Counted from the stretch's first letter, positions 1-8,691 are shown. The stretch is 64,000 bases of DNA from Microbacterium esteraromaticum (GCF_017303215.1 NZ_JAEMWU010000001.1:1178001-1242000), one strand, 5' to 3'. Made by a program: numbers and translations. Notes: generated from the sequence alone by a model not told the origin.

Positions 1-297
1 CCCCGCCTGCTGGAGCGCCTGTTCACTCCGGCCGAGCAGCAGCTCAAGCTGCGCTCGCTCGCTGCGCGCTATGCCGCAAAGGAAGCGCTGATCAAGGCGC
101 TCGGCGGTAGCGACGGTGTGTACTGGACCGAGATCGAGATCGCCTCGGAACCTTCGGGGCGTCCGCACTTCGTGCTCAGCGGTTCGACGGCTGCCGTCGT
201 CGCCGAGCGCGGCATCACCGCCCTGCACCTGACCATGACGCACGACGCGGGCCTCGCCGCCGCGTACGTCATCGCCGAGCGGACGGATGCCCGATGA
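1..297 (+). CDS. acpS: Holo-[acyl-carrier-protein] synthase, C-terminal part
   Basis: The window opens inside this gene. The visible 98 residues contain the family motif AAKEALIKALG, in which Glu and Lys belong to the magnesium and CoA binding site, and end in TMTHDAGLAAAYVIAE, the usual last strand of AcpS proteins. AcpS transfers the phosphopantetheine arm of CoA to the serine of acyl carrier protein, activating it for fatty acid synthesis. The N-terminal part with the first Asp metal ligand lies outside the window. It precedes alr, a common actinobacterial order. Identification rests on the motif plus context and is fairly secure. Confidence 0.88.
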   Translation, partial: PRLLERLFTPAEQQLKLRSLAARYAAKEALIKALGGSDGVYWTEIEIASEPSGRPHFVLSGSTAAVVAERGITALHLTMTHDAGLAAAYVIAERTDAR

Positions 298-310
298 TCC
301 GGCCCGACCG

Positions 311-394
311 CGCCGACACCCCCACTTCGCGTCGACACCCCCACGTGTGGGCGCCCGCAGGTGGGGGTCTGGGCGACAACTGGGGGTCTCGGCG
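311..394. repeat. Four-site palindromic intergenic repeat, family C
   Basis: Two direct copies of GACACCCCCAC (315-325 and 334-344) face two inverted copies of the type GTGGGGGTCT (361-370) and CTGGGGGTCTC (380-390), so the arms are 19-20 bp apart. The outer ends, GCCGACAC and the later TCTCGGC, also pair. It fills most of the acpS-alr gap. It has the same layout as the family A and B elements elsewhere in the window, with a different core sequence. Confidence 0.75.
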
Positions 395-456
395 AAGGCA
401 ACGGGGCGAGACAGCGATTCCACACCGACCGGACGCACGATGACGGGAGCAACCCG

Positions 457-1557
457 ATGAACCCCTTCCGCGAAGCGACGATCAGCCTCGACGCCATCGC
501 CGACAACGTGCGACACCTGCGCGCGCTGACGGGGGTCGAGGTGTTCGGCATCGTCAAGGCCGATGCGTATGGTCATGGTGCGCCGGCGGTTGCGACGGCC
601 GCACTGGCGGGCGGTGCCACTCGCCTGGGCACGGCCACCCTCGACGAGTCCTTCACGCTTCGCCGCGCCGGCATCACGGCACCGCTGATGGCCTGGCTGC
701 ATGAGCCCGGCCGCCGGTTCGACGACGCCGTCGAGGCCGGCATCGAGATCGGCGTGTCGTCGATGGATCAGCTCGTCGCGGCATCCGAGGTCGGCCGGCC
801 ACCGGCATCCGTGCACCTCAAGGTCGACACCGGGCTCTCACGCAACGGCATCGCCGCGCACGACCTCGAACGCGTGCTCGCCGAAGCCGCGCGGCTGGAG
901 CGGATCGGCCGCATCCGCATCGTCGGCATCTTCAGCCACCTCTCCGGCACCAGCCGGGACGACGATCTCGCTCAGCTCGCCCGCTATCAGGACGTGATCG
1001 CGCAGGCCGAGTCGGTCGGCATCCACCCCGAGTTCCGTCACCTCGCTGCCACGGCCGGTGCCATCGACATCCCCGAGGCGCGCCTGGATGCCGTGCGCAT
1101 CGGCATCGGTCTGTACGGGCTGTCGCCGTTCGCCGACCGAAGCTCGTCGGATCTGGGCCTGCGTCCTGCCATGACGCTGCGGGCATCGGTCGCCGCGGTG
1201 CGCCGCGTCTCCGCCGGCGCCGGAGTCTCGTACGACTACGCCTACCGCTGCGAGAACGAGACCACCCTCGCTCTCGTGCCACTCGGCTACGCCGACGGCA
1301 TTCCGCGCCAAGCCTCGGGCGCCGGACCCGTGCTGATCGGTGGGCGCCCGCATACTGTTGCGGGGCGCATCGCGATGGACCAGTTCGTCGTCGATGTGGG
1401 CGATCAGCCGGTATCGGTGGGCGACGAGGTGATCGTCTTCGGTGACCCGACGCTCGGGCAGCCGAGCGCCACCGACTGGGCCGATGCCGCCGGCACCATC
1501 AACTACGAGATCGTCACCCGCATCGGCGCGCGGGTGCCCCGCCGGAGCGCGTCATGA
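457..1557 (+). CDS. alr: Alanine racemase
   Basis: PLP enzyme that interconverts L- and D-alanine for peptidoglycan. The PLP-lysine motif VKADAYGHG has Lys at residue 34, and the second catalytic residue is expected to be the Tyr near 259 in AGVSYDY. At 366 aa it has the normal family length. The ATG at 457 is preferred over upstream in-frame codons because residues MNPFREATISLDAI match the family N-terminus and a GGGAGC ribosome site lies just upstream. Its stop overlaps the tsaE start (ATGA), so the two are translationally coupled. Confidence 0.96.
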   Translation: MNPFREATISLDAIADNVRHLRALTGVEVFGIVKADAYGHGAPAVATAALAGGATRLGTATLDESFTLRRAGITAPLMAWLHEPGRRFDDAVEAGIEIGVSSMDQLVAASEVGRPPASVHLKVDTGLSRNGIAAHDLERVLAEAARLERIGRIRIVGIFSHLSGTSRDDDLAQLARYQDVIAQAESVGIHPEFRHLAATAGAIDIPEARLDAVRIGIGLYGLSPFADRSSSDLGLRPAMTLRASVAAVRRVSAGAGVSYDYAYRCENETTLALVPLGYADGIPRQASGAGPVLIGGRPHTVAGRIAMDQFVVDVGDQPVSVGDEVIVFGDPTLGQPSATDWADAAGTINYEIVTRIGARVPRRSAS

Positions 1558-2033
1558 GCATCGACCCCGCCTTTCTCGGTCGGCACGAGATCGCCACATC
1601 GGATGCCATGGAGAACCTCGGTTACCGCATCGGCGAGCAGCTGCAGGCCGGTGACCTGATCGTGCTGACCGGCCCGCTCGGCGCCGGCAAGACCACGTTC
1701 ACCCGCGGCCTGGCCGACGGCCTCGGCGTGCGCGGGCCCGTGCAGAGCCCCACTTTCGTGCTCGCCCGCACCCACCCGTCGCTCGTCGAGGGCGCGCCGC
1801 TGGTGCACGTCGACGCCTACCGGCTGGCATCCGCCGCCGAGCTCGACGACCTCGACATCGACTTCGCGCGTTCGGTCGTCGTCATCGAGTGGGGGCGCGG
1901 GATGGCATCCGCCGTCGCCGACACGTGGTGGGACATCGAGATCGAACGCCCCGTCGGTGGAGCCGACGTCGCCGACGAGGACCTCGACGCCGACGCGCCC
2001 CGCTTCGTGACGATCACCCACCCGATCGACTGA
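1554..2033 (+). CDS. tsaE: tRNA t6A biosynthesis ATPase TsaE
   Basis: TsaE is the ATPase subunit of the complex that makes N6-threonylcarbamoyladenosine at tRNA position 37. Its Walker A loop GPLGAGKT lies at residues 40-47, followed by TTFTRGLADGLG and the SPTFVL segment typical of the family. At 159 aa it is normal length. It starts within the alr stop codon, and tsaB and tsaD follow, so three of the four t6A genes are clustered here (tsaC is not in the window). The acidic C-terminal extension after residue 135 is not conserved as far as I know. Confidence 0.95.
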   Translation: MSIDPAFLGRHEIATSDAMENLGYRIGEQLQAGDLIVLTGPLGAGKTTFTRGLADGLGVRGPVQSPTFVLARTHPSLVEGAPLVHVDAYRLASAAELDDLDIDFARSVVVIEWGRGMASAVADTWWDIEIERPVGGADVADEDLDADAPRFVTITHPID

Positions 2034-2070
2034 GCGGCACTCTCTGCGGAGACGCCCCAGGCGGGGCGAC

Positions 2071-2076
2071 TAATCT
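2071..2076 (+). promoter_or_regulatory. Leaderless -10 candidate for tsaB
   Basis: TAATCT ends six bases before the GTG start of tsaB. Transcription could begin at the start codon itself. A GGAGG is also present but almost touches the start, too close for normal use. Confidence 0.45.
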
Positions 2077-2082
2077 GGAGGA

Positions 2083-2664
2083 GTGATCCTCGCCGTCGAT
2101 ACTTCTCTCGGCACGGCCGTCGCCGTGATCGATGCTGACGGGCGCACGCTCGCCGCGTCGGCCACCACCGACCCGCTCGGGCACGCCGAGGTGATCGGCG
2201 ACCTGATGGCCGAGGTCGCCCGCCCCGGCATCACGCATGTCGTCGCCGGCATGGGGCCAGGACCCTTCACGGGGCTGCGCATCGGCATTGCCGCGGCCCG
2301 CGCCTTCGCGCTCGGCCGCGGCATCGAGGTGATTCCCGTGCCCAGCCACTTCGCCATCGCGCAGGCCGCGCTTGACGACGGCGCGACCGGTCCGATCACC
2401 GTGATCACCGATGCGCGGCGACGCGAGATCGCGGTGAGCGTTTTCGACGGGGTGGATGCTGATGGCATCCCGCGCCTGGTCGAACCCACCCATCTGCGAA
2501 AGCGCGACGGCGAACCGGTGACCGAGTCGCTGTCGGCATCCGCTCTTGCCACGGTCGGCGCCCGCGCTCTCGCTGCGGGCCGCGTGCTCGCCGACGCCGA
2601 ACCGCTTTACCTGCGCTCACCCGACGTGGTGCAGCCGGGCGCACCGAAGCGGGTGGGCACATGA
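2083..2664 (+). CDS. tsaB: tRNA t6A biosynthesis protein TsaB
   Basis: TsaB is the inactive paralogue that scaffolds TsaD in t6A synthesis. The N-terminus ILAVDTSLGTAVAV and the segment GMGPGPFTGLRIGIA are family signatures of the ASKHA fold. At 193 aa it is slightly short but within the family range. The start is GTG at 2083. RimI follows with a 4-base overlap, and tsaD comes after it, the standard actinobacterial order. Confidence 0.94.
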   Translation: MILAVDTSLGTAVAVIDADGRTLAASATTDPLGHAEVIGDLMAEVARPGITHVVAGMGPGPFTGLRIGIAAARAFALGRGIEVIPVPSHFAIAQAALDDGATGPITVITDARRREIAVSVFDGVDADGIPRLVEPTHLRKRDGEPVTESLSASALATVGARALAAGRVLADAEPLYLRSPDVVQPGAPKRVGT

Positions 2665-3209
2665 CTCTGCGCCTCGCCACGCTCGCTGATCTCGACGCCG
2701 TGATGGCGCTGGAGCGCCGCAACTTTCCCACCGACGCGTGGAGCGAGCAGACCATGGGCACAGAGATCGCCAGTGCTCACAACCACTACCTCGTCGACGA
2801 GCAGGGCGGCCGCATCGTCGGCTACGGCGGGTTGCGCGCCCTGCCGGGCGGGACGGATGCCGACATCCAGACCATCGCGCTCGATGCCGAGGTGCGCGGG
2901 CAGGGCCGGGGGCGGATGCTGCTGCGCGCACTGCTGGACGAGGCCGTCGAGCGAGGCGCAAGAGAGGTGTTCCTGGAGGTGCGGGCCGACAACCCGGTCG
3001 CGATGGGACTGTACCTGTCGGAGGGCTTCGCCGAACTGGGGCGCCGCCCGCGCTACTACCAGCCCGACGACGTGGATGCCGTCGTGATGCGGCTCGATCT
3101 GCGCCGGTGGGCGAGCACTGACGGGGCGGTTCAGGGGGAGGCCTCCTCCGAAAGCGCCGGCGCGGCGCAGACAGGAACATCGGATGCTGGGCAGGAGGCC
3201 ACCGCATGA
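2661..3209 (+). CDS. rimI: Ribosomal protein alanine N-acetyltransferase RimI
   Basis: GNAT-family N-terminal acetyltransferase. The acetyl-CoA loop [15 protein letters not shown] lies around residues 77-92, and the C-terminal motif [25 protein letters not shown] is characteristic of RimI. RimI genes in bacteria travel with tsaB and tsaD, as here. The last ~35 residues are low-complexity and lie outside the GNAT fold. It starts inside the tsaB stop and ends overlapping tsaD. The substrate, usually ribosomal protein S18, is inferred from the family. Confidence 0.92.
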   Translation: MTLRLATLADLDAVMALERRNFPTDAWSEQTMGTEIASAHNHYLVDEQGGRIVGYGGLRALPGGTDADIQTIALDAEVRGQGRGRMLLRALLDEAVERGAREVFLEVRADNPVAMGLYLSEGFAELGRRPRYYQPDDVDAVVMRLDLRRWASTDGAVQGEASSESAGAAQTGTSDAGQEATA

Positions 3210-4276
3210 CCACTGAGCCCCTGGTGCTGGGCATCGAGACCAGCTGTGATGAGACCGGCATCGGTATCGTTCGCGGACGCCGCCTGCTGTCGAACACGAT
3301 CGCGTCGAGCATGGACGAGCATGCCCGATATGGCGGTGTGGTGCCCGAGGTCGCTGCGCGCGCCCACCTGGAGGCACTGCAACCGTCGATCGACCGCGCG
3401 CTCGCCGAGGCCCAGGTGCGTCTGGAAGACCTCGATGCCGTGGCCGTGACCAGTGGGCCCGGACTGGCCGGTGCGCTCATGGTCGGCGTCGGTGCGGCCA
3501 AGGGACTGGCCGTCTCGCTCGACAAGCCGCTGTACGCCGTGAATCACCTGGTGGGGCACATCGCGGCGGACATCCTGCACGATGGTGCCGATGAGTCGGC
3601 GCCGCTGGAGTATCCGACGATCGCGCTGCTCGTCTCGGGCGGGCACACCTCGCTGCTGCACGTGCGCGACCTCACCACCGACGTCGAGCTGCTCGGCGAG
3701 ACCGTCGATGACGCCGCGGGCGAGGCTTTCGACAAGGTTGCCCGCCTGCTCGGACTGCCATACCCGGGCGGACCCCACATCGACCGGGTCGCTGCCGACG
3801 GCGACCCCAAGGCGATCCGCTTTCCGCGCGGCCTGTCGAAGGCATCTGACATGGCGAAGCACCGTTACGACTTCTCGTTCTCGGGTCTGAAGACCGCCGT
3901 GGCGCGCTGGGTGGAGCGAGCCGAGGCGAACGGCGACGACGTGCCGCTCGCCGACGTCGCCGCGAGCTTCCGCGAGGCGGTCGTCGACGTGCTCGTCACC
4001 AAGGCGCTCGCCGCGTGCGAGGACCGCGGGGTGCCCCGGCTGCTGCTCGGCGGCGGCGTGATCGCGAACCGGCGTCTACGCGATGTGGCACTCGAACGCG
4101 CGGCGGCGGCCGGCGTGGCCGTGCGCATCCCACCGCTGTCGCTGTGCACCGACAACGGCGCCATGATCGCGGGGCTGGCAGCCGAGCTGATCTCCAGCGG
4201 TCGCCGCCCGTCGACTCTGGCGTTCGGCGCCGACTCGACTCTGCCGGTGACCGAGATTCAGGTGAGTCCGGCATGA
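3206..4276 (+). CDS. tsaD: tRNA N6-adenosine threonylcarbamoyltransferase TsaD
   Basis: Catalytic subunit of t6A formation, transferring threonylcarbamoyl from its adenylate to A37 of tRNAs that read ANN codons. It begins [10 protein letters not shown], carries the metal-binding pair in NHLVGH (His114 and His118), VSGGHTSLL, and ends with [11 protein letters not shown] with its Asp ligand. Full length at 356 aa. It overlaps rimI by four bases and the next gene by four, so it is part of one long operon from alr or earlier. Confidence 0.97.
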   Translation: MTTEPLVLGIETSCDETGIGIVRGRRLLSNTIASSMDEHARYGGVVPEVAARAHLEALQPSIDRALAEAQVRLEDLDAVAVTSGPGLAGALMVGVGAAKGLAVSLDKPLYAVNHLVGHIAADILHDGADESAPLEYPTIALLVSGGHTSLLHVRDLTTDVELLGETVDDAAGEAFDKVARLLGLPYPGGPHIDRVAADGDPKAIRFPRGLSKASDMAKHRYDFSFSGLKTAVARWVERAEANGDDVPLADVAASFREAVVDVLVTKALAACEDRGVPRLLLGGGVIANRRLRDVALERAAAAGVAVRIPPLSLCTDNGAMIAGLAAELISSGRRPSTLAFGADSTLPVTEIQVSPA

Positions 4277-4701
4277 CCGAGCCGCGCATCGAGGGGCCGA
4301 CACCCGAGGTCGTCAGACCCGAGGGGGCGGCCTCGTTGCCCGGTGCGTCGAAGGGGTACGGCGAACTGCCGACCGGGCCGGTGCCCACCGATGCGACCCG
4401 ATTCACGGCGCCGGAGGCCGACGAGTTCACACCGCGTGAATGGACTCCGGAACCCGCCGATGACGGACGGTTGGCGCCCTGGGCGCTGTTCGCCGCGATC
4501 GTCGCGCTGGCGACGTCGATGTTCGTCGGCTGGGGGATTCCGGTGGCGATCGTTGCCGTGATCGCGTCGATCATGTCGCTGCGCAGCCCGGTCGAGACCC
4601 GCGGCGTGGCGGTCTGGGCGCTCGTGCTGGGGTGCTGCGCGACGCTGTTCAGCGCAGGGTGGCTGATCTGGGCCACGATGCAGTTCGAGATGATGGGGTG
4701 A
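4273..4701 (+). CDS. Small membrane protein, DUF4190-like
   Basis: A 142-residue protein with about 65 polar N-terminal residues rich in Pro and Glu, then two hydrophobic helices, roughly residues 72-100 ([18 protein letters not shown] and following) and 113-138. The two-helix unit with a short basic loop ([12 protein letters not shown]) resembles DUF4190 proteins. It starts in the tsaD stop codon (ATGA) and is followed after three bases by another single-pass membrane protein, so both are probably co-transcribed. No function can be assigned. Confidence 0.72.
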   Translation: MTEPRIEGPTPEVVRPEGAASLPGASKGYGELPTGPVPTDATRFTAPEADEFTPREWTPEPADDGRLAPWALFAAIVALATSMFVGWGIPVAIVAVIASIMSLRSPVETRGVAVWALVLGCCATLFSAGWLIWATMQFEMMG

Positions 4702-4704
4702 GCA

Positions 4705-5775
4705 ATGCCGCACAGCGCACGACGACGTGAGCTGGAACGCCGGGCTTACGCTCCCGGCGGTGAACTGACGGATGCTGAAGCTCACGAACTGCAGGTGCTG
4801 AGCCGACGGGAACCCGTGCCCCAGCAAGAGCCTGTGGTCGAGCATGAGCCGGTGGCTGAGCAGGCACCGGTGCCCGACAGTGCGGCGGCCGAGGACACGG
4901 CTCCAGAGCCCGTTGTACAGGGTCAGCACACTCTTCTCGACGAGTCTGCAGCATCCGAGTCTGTGGCATCCGACGACCCGGCGTCCGAAGACCCGGCGTC
5001 CGGCGCAACGCGCCGGCGCTGGCTGGCGCCCCTGGCGATCCTGGCCGCGCTGGTGCTCGGGTTCGGCGGAGGCTGGCTCGTATTCGGGCGGGGCGACCCC
5101 GTGCCGATGACCGACGCTCAGCGCGAGAGTTGGGCGCAGCTGCGGGGCAGCGGCGACTATGACGATGGATCGATACAGCTGTTGGGCGCGGAGCTCGGTG
5201 CCGATGCCTGGTACGCCACGCGTCAGGATGAGACGCTCGAGTGCCTGGTGCTCACCGTCGGTGAGCGCACGGTTCCCACCTGCGAGCCGGTGAGCGCGGA
5301 GGGCTCCGACACGGGACTGGGCCTGCACGCCGTGACTACGGTCAAGAGGGACGGCGAGCATCTCAACCTGTGGGCGTCGCTGGGGCGCGACGTGCGCGGT
5401 GAACGGACCGTGCTCATGCAGTACCAGAGTGCAACGTGGGACTGGCGCTCGGTGTACTCCGAGACCGAGCTGCCGATCGCCGAGTTCCTCGATGCGGCGG
5501 GCTACGACGGCCAGATGCTGCAGGTGATGGGCTACGACGGCGACACGCCCATCTGGCTGCACCAGTCCGACCGCGCCTGCATTCTTGTCGCGACAGCGGA
5601 CGAGCTGATCGCCGAGGCCTGCGGGCAACCGACCGCGACCGAGCCACTGGGCCTGGTCATGCCCCATGCGACCTACAGCGTGCTGATGACCGACCCCCGC
5701 GGGCCCGTGCTGACGGTCATCCGCGATGCAGCCGAGGCGACGATCGACGACACCACCGGCGACATCATCGACTGA
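4705..5775 (+). CDS. Single-pass membrane protein of unknown function
   Basis: A 356-residue protein. The N-terminus MPHSARRRELERRAYAPGG looks like a short amphipathic SHOCT-like segment, followed by a Glu/Pro/Val-rich linker with repeated PVVEHEPV-type units (residues ~32-90). One transmembrane helix (LAPLAILAALVLGFGGGWLVF, about 110-130) follows, then an extracytoplasmic domain of about 220 residues containing Cys pairs (ECLVL, TCEPV, ACILV, EACGQ), which might form disulphides. Three bases separate it from the preceding gene. I do not recognise the outer domain. Confidence 0.75.
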   Translation: MPHSARRRELERRAYAPGGELTDAEAHELQVLSRREPVPQQEPVVEHEPVAEQAPVPDSAAAEDTAPEPVVQGQHTLLDESAASESVASDDPASEDPASGATRRRWLAPLAILAALVLGFGGGWLVFGRGDPVPMTDAQRESWAQLRGSGDYDDGSIQLLGAELGADAWYATRQDETLECLVLTVGERTVPTCEPVSAEGSDTGLGLHAVTTVKRDGEHLNLWASLGRDVRGERTVLMQYQSATWDWRSVYSETELPIAEFLDAAGYDGQMLQVMGYDGDTPIWLHQSDRACILVATADELIAEACGQPTATEPLGLVMPHATYSVLMTDPRGPVLTVIRDAAEATIDDTTGDIID

Positions 5776-5783
5776 TCAGCCGC

Positions 5784-6962
5784 TCACACCCGGTCGGCGA
5801 GGATCGCCACGCGACCTGCTCCCGTGCGGGTGAGGATCAGCGTCGCCGCCTGCGAGCCCTTCAGAGACAGCTTCTTGCGGAAGACCGCCGGGTCGACATC
5901 CATGCCGCGCTTCTTGATCTCCAGACGCCCGATGTCGTTCGCGCGCAGCACCGCGTTGATCGCCTTCACGTGGGCGGGCATCGTCTCACGCACCCGGAAC
6001 GACTGCACGAACGGGCTCGTCAGTGCGGCATCGCCGGTGAGGTACGCGATCTTCTCGTCGAGCATGCCGGCCTGCAGCATCCGCCCGGCCTCGCCGATCA
6101 GGCGGGCGCGGATCACCGCGCCGTCGGGTTCGTGCACGAACGCGCCCAGCTCGCGCAGGGGCGCGTCGTCGGCATCCGCGGGGGCGGTGAGTTCGTGCGT
6201 CTCACCGTCGCGCACGATGAGAGCGGAACGTCGGATGCCCTCGCGCGCCAGCGCGCCGCTCCACAGCACCAGCTCGACGACGCTGCCGTCGGCGCTGACC
6301 CACTGCGCCTCGACATCGTCGGGGATCAGATCGCGATCCAGTCCCGGCCCGAGCTTGATGCCGGTCGGGTGGGCGCGGGCGACCTCGAGGCACCACGCCA
6401 AGGACGGCGACCAATCGGATGCTGCCGTGCGCCGCGTCTCGGCATGACCGGCCGTACGGCGGGCGGGGTCGAGCCACACAGCGCCGTCGTCGGGGACGGC
6501 GTCCTCGGCCAGCCCCTGCCGCACCGTCGCCCCGAAGGGGGCCAGATTGTACGAGGCGATCGCCGCGGTGACCTCATCGGCATCCACGGCCGTGACGTCG
6601 AGCCCGGCCGCCGCGAACGCCAGACTGTCACCGCCGATGCCGCAGCCCAGATCGGTCACACGCGTGATGCCGGCCCGGCGCATGCGCACGGCGTGCAGCG
6701 TGGCGACGTTCAAGCGGGTGGCCTGTTCGAGCCCGGCGCGGGTGAACAGCATCCGCCCGGCGAACTCGCCGAACTTCGCTCGCGCCCGCACGCGCAGGTG
6801 CGCTTGCCCGACCGCGGCCGAGACCAGGGCGGGGGAGTGGCCCTCGGCGCGCAGCCGCGAGACGGCGCTCGCCACCTCGGCCGATGACTCCAACGGCCCG
6901 ACCGCCTCGAGCAGGTCGAGCCCTTCGCGGGTGAGCAACGCGGTCAGCTCAGACATCTCCAC
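5784..6962 (-). CDS. THUMP-like class I SAM-dependent methyltransferase
   Basis: The SAM-binding motif I is VTDLGCGIGGDSLAFAAAG near residues 103-121, with VTAVDADE as motif II and WLDPARR as the post-motif acidic loop. The C-terminal half (PGLDRDLIPDD, MPAHVKAINAVLRANDIGRLEIKKRGMDVDP) matches the THUMP-like C-terminal domain attached to this methyltransferase family, so an RNA substrate is likely but unproven. The start may be GTG at 6962, which has a TAGGCT hexamer six bases upstream, or ATG at 6956. It converges on the 4705 gene and is divergent from groES. Confidence 0.85.
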   Translation of the reverse strand: MEMSELTALLTREGLDLLEAVGPLESSAEVASAVSRLRAEGHSPALVSAAVGQAHLRVRARAKFGEFAGRMLFTRAGLEQATRLNVATLHAVRMRRAGITRVTDLGCGIGGDSLAFAAAGLDVTAVDADEVTAAIASYNLAPFGATVRQGLAEDAVPDDGAVWLDPARRTAGHAETRRTAASDWSPSLAWCLEVARAHPTGIKLGPGLDRDLIPDDVEAQWVSADGSVVELVLWSGALAREGIRRSALIVRDGETHELTAPADADDAPLRELGAFVHEPDGAVIRARLIGEAGRMLQAGMLDEKIAYLTGDAALTSPFVQSFRVRETMPAHVKAINAVLRANDIGRLEIKKRGMDVDPAVFRKKLSLKGSQAATLILTRTGAGRVAILADRV

Positions 6963-6968
6963 AGGTCA

Positions 6969-6974
6969 AGCCTA
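6969..6974 (-). promoter_or_regulatory. Leaderless -10 candidate for the THUMP-like methyltransferase
   Basis: On the minus strand TAGGCT is followed by six bases and then GTG (6962-6960). This spacing supports the GTG start and a leaderless mRNA. Confidence 0.45.
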
Positions 6975-6992
6975 TTGCGCACCATCATTGGG

Positions 6993-7019
6993 TTGGCACT
7001 CGCATTGCATGAGTGCCAG
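6993..7019 (+). promoter_or_regulatory. CIRCE operator 1 (HrcA site)
   Basis: TTGGCACTC, nine bases, GAGTGCCAG: the CIRCE consensus with one change in each arm (TTAGCACTC-N9-GAGTGCTAA). It overlaps the -35 box of the groES promoter, where HrcA repressor would block transcription. Confidence 0.88.
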
Positions 7020-7034
7020 CCATCGGCATACACT
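7005..7034 (+). promoter_or_regulatory. groES promoter
   Basis: TTGCAT (7005-7010), 18 bases, TACACT (7029-7034). The two CIRCE boxes bracket it, and transcription would start just before or in the second box. Confidence 0.65.
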
Positions 7035-7038
7035 GGAG

Positions 7039-7065
7039 TTAGCACCCTCGGCATGAGAGTGCTAA
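7039..7065 (+). promoter_or_regulatory. CIRCE operator 2 (HrcA site)
   Basis: TTAGCACCC, nine bases, GAGTGCTAA: CIRCE with a single mismatch. It lies in the groES leader region, 38 bases before the start codon. Confidence 0.92.
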
Positions 7066-7103
7066 CAGTCTTCTGATCTCAGTCACGAAAGAAGAGGTAC
7101 ACC

Positions 7104-7400
7104 GTGTCGGTTTCCATCAAGCCGCTCGAGGACCGCATCGTCATCCAGCAGGTCGAGGCAGAGCAGACCACCGCAAGCGGTCTGGTCATCCCCGACACTG
7201 CGAAGGAGAAGCCCCAGGAGGGCCAGGTCGTGGCAGTGGGCCCCGGCCGCATCGACGACAACGGCAACCGCGTTCCGCTGGACGTCGCCGTCGGCGACCG
7301 CGTGCTCTACAGCAAGTACGGCGGCACCGAGGTCAAGTTCGGCGCTGACGAGTACCTCGTGCTCTCGGCCCGCGACGTGCTGGCGGTCGTCGTCCGCTGA
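7104..7400 (+). CDS. groES: Co-chaperonin GroES
   Basis: The 10 kDa chaperonin that caps GroEL. All 98 residues match the family: [27 protein letters not shown] with the mobile loop, then [25 protein letters not shown] and the C-terminal [13 protein letters not shown]. The start is GTG at 7104 with AAGAAGAGG upstream. Transcription is probably controlled by HrcA through two CIRCE boxes. Unusually, a strong terminator follows immediately and no groEL is in the window, so the chaperonin must be encoded elsewhere. Confidence 0.98.
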   Translation: MSVSIKPLEDRIVIQQVEAEQTTASGLVIPDTAKEKPQEGQVVAVGPGRIDDNGNRVPLDVAVGDRVLYSKYGGTEVKFGADEYLVLSARDVLAVVVR

Positions 7401-7416
7401 CGAACCCCGCTCTCAG

Positions 7417-7448
7417 AAAGACCCGGATGCTTCGGCATCCGGGTCTTT
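7417..7448 (+). terminator. Intrinsic terminator after groES
   Basis: AAAGACCCGGATGC, loop TTCG, GCATCCGGGTCTTT: a perfect 14-bp stem with a tetraloop and T run. It separates groES from the ini-like locus. Confidence 0.93.
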
Positions 7449-7484
7449 CGGCGTTTCCCCTACCGTCCCCCATGACACCCCCAT

Positions 7485-7532
7485 CGAACCCCCGGGGGGT
7501 CCCGACAATGCTCGGGATGGCCCCCGATGCCG
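7485..7532 (+). promoter_or_regulatory. Candidate operator shared by the two IniB-like genes, copy 1
   Basis: The segment begins CGAACCCCCG and ends CCCCCGATGCCG, with TCGGG between them. The same blocks at nearly the same spacing (36 versus 37 bases) lie upstream of the second IniB-like gene. It sits about 68 bases before the 7600 start codon. A site for the IniR-like regulator at 13956-16481 is an inference. Confidence 0.4.
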
Positions 7533-7599
7533 CATCGACGCAGACGCCGCACACTCTTATCAAGCGCCAACTGGCACTCACGATGAAGGGGAATCAATC

Positions 7600-8691
7600 A
7601 TGGCTGCTGATGACAACATCAACGTCCTCGGTGCTCAGTGGAATCTGGGCCTGGACGTGTCCGACTCGGGGAACGACAACTCGATGACCGACAACTCGGA
7701 CCACTCCGACAACTCGGATCACTCGGACAACTCCGACAACTCGGACTGGATGTCGCACAATGACACCGACGTCAGGGACTCGTTCAACGACAACTCCGAC
7801 AACTCCGACAACTCGGACTGGATGTCGCACAATGACACCGATGTCAGGGACTCGTTCAACAACGACGAATCCACCAACGACTCCTACAACGACAACTCCG
7901 TGCACGACTCGGGCAACCAGACGCTCAACGACCACTCGGTCAACGCCGGCATCCGCCAGTACGACACGGGTATCAACGAGCTCAACATCGGTCTGTCGGG
8001 CGGCGGCGGTGGCGGATGGTCGAAGATGATGGGCGGTGGCGGTGCTGACGTCGACGTCGACATCGATGCCCGTTCCACGGTCAACGACCAGTCGGTCAAC
8101 CAGAACATCTCGACCTCGTCGGGTAGCGGTGGCGCAGCCATCGCCGTCGGCGGAGACGCGGACGGCGGCTGGGGAGGCCCCGCGCTCTCGGGTGCGGCCG
8201 GTGGTGACAGCGGCAACGGCGGTGCTGGCGGAGACGGCGGTGACGGCATCGGCGGACTCGGCAGCGGCACCGGTGGCTCGGGCGGCGACGGCGGGGCGAC
8301 CGGTGATGCGGGCGGCGCTGGATCGCTGGGCCTCGGCGGTGGCGGCGGAGACGCCACGACCGGTCACACCGGGGCGATGGGCGGAGACGCGACCGGCGGC
8401 AACGTCGGACAGTACTTCGGCCAGAGCAGCGTCATCTCGTCGGGCGACAACTCGGTGGCGGCCGGTGACGATGTCACCATCAACAACATCGACACCGACA
8501 TCTCGGTGGGGGACATCTCAATCGGGAACACGTGGAACACCGACTCGTTCAACGACGACTTCTCGGACAACTGGTCGGTGAACGACTCGTTCAACGATCA
8601 CTCGATGAACGCCGAGTTGGACGTAGAGGTAGAGAACTCGAACATCGGCAGCCCGTTCGGCGACGCCAACGAGCTCGACATCGACCTCTGA
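7600..8691 (+). CDS. IniB-like Asn/Asp/Ser/Gly-rich protein
   Basis: A 363-residue low-complexity protein with no signal peptide or transmembrane helix. Residues ~20-100 consist of D-N-S triplets with a 24-residue unit (WMSHNDTDVRDSFN) present twice, Trp50 and Trp74 marking the phase. Residues ~128-145 are Gly-rich. Then comes ARSTVNDQSVNQNI, a long Gly/Asp-rich stretch (~170-270), and a cassette SGDNSVAAGDDV ... DISVGDISIGN. The ARST...DQSVNQNI and SGD..AAGDDV cassettes recur in the second IniB-like protein at 13013. It lacks the helical IniB N-terminal domain found there. AAGGGG nine bases upstream supports the ATG at 7600. It heads a run with two dynamin-like genes, as iniB does in mycobacteria. 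Confidence 0.8.
   Translation: MAADDNINVLGAQWNLGLDVSDSGNDNSMTDNSDHSDNSDHSDNSDNSDWMSHNDTDVRDSFNDNSDNSDNSDWMSHNDTDVRDSFNNDESTNDSYNDNSVHDSGNQTLNDHSVNAGIRQYDTGINELNIGLSGGGGGGWSKMMGGGGADVDVDIDARSTVNDQSVNQNISTSSGSGGAAIAVGGDADGGWGGPALSGAAGGDSGNGGAGGDGGDGIGGLGSGTGGSGGDGGATGDAGGAGSLGLGGGGGDATTGHTGAMGGDATGGNVGQYFGQSSVISSGDNSVAAGDDVTINNIDTDISVGDISIGNTWNTDSFNDDFSDNWSVNDSFNDHSMNAELDVEVENSNIGSPFGDANELDIDL
7681..7869 (+). repeat. 72-base tandem repeat plus short AACTCGGAC-type repeats
   Basis: Inside the IniB-like gene, a 72-base unit encoding the DWMSHNDTDVRDSFN block is repeated nearly identically (a silent change, GACGTC to GATGTC, is visible). Around it are 9-base units encoding D-N-S or D-H-S. The near identity suggests recent duplication. 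Confidence 0.85.

Noticed and set aside
7470..7500. GACACCCCCA in the region upstream of the first IniB-like gene, as a possible family C repeat
   Set aside because: Only a single core is present, without the second direct copy or inverted copies; it is better explained as part of the shared upstream motif.
7681..7869. Possible CRISPR-like or tRNA-like repeat array
   Set aside because: The repeats are in frame, encode D-N-S triplets and lack unique spacers.
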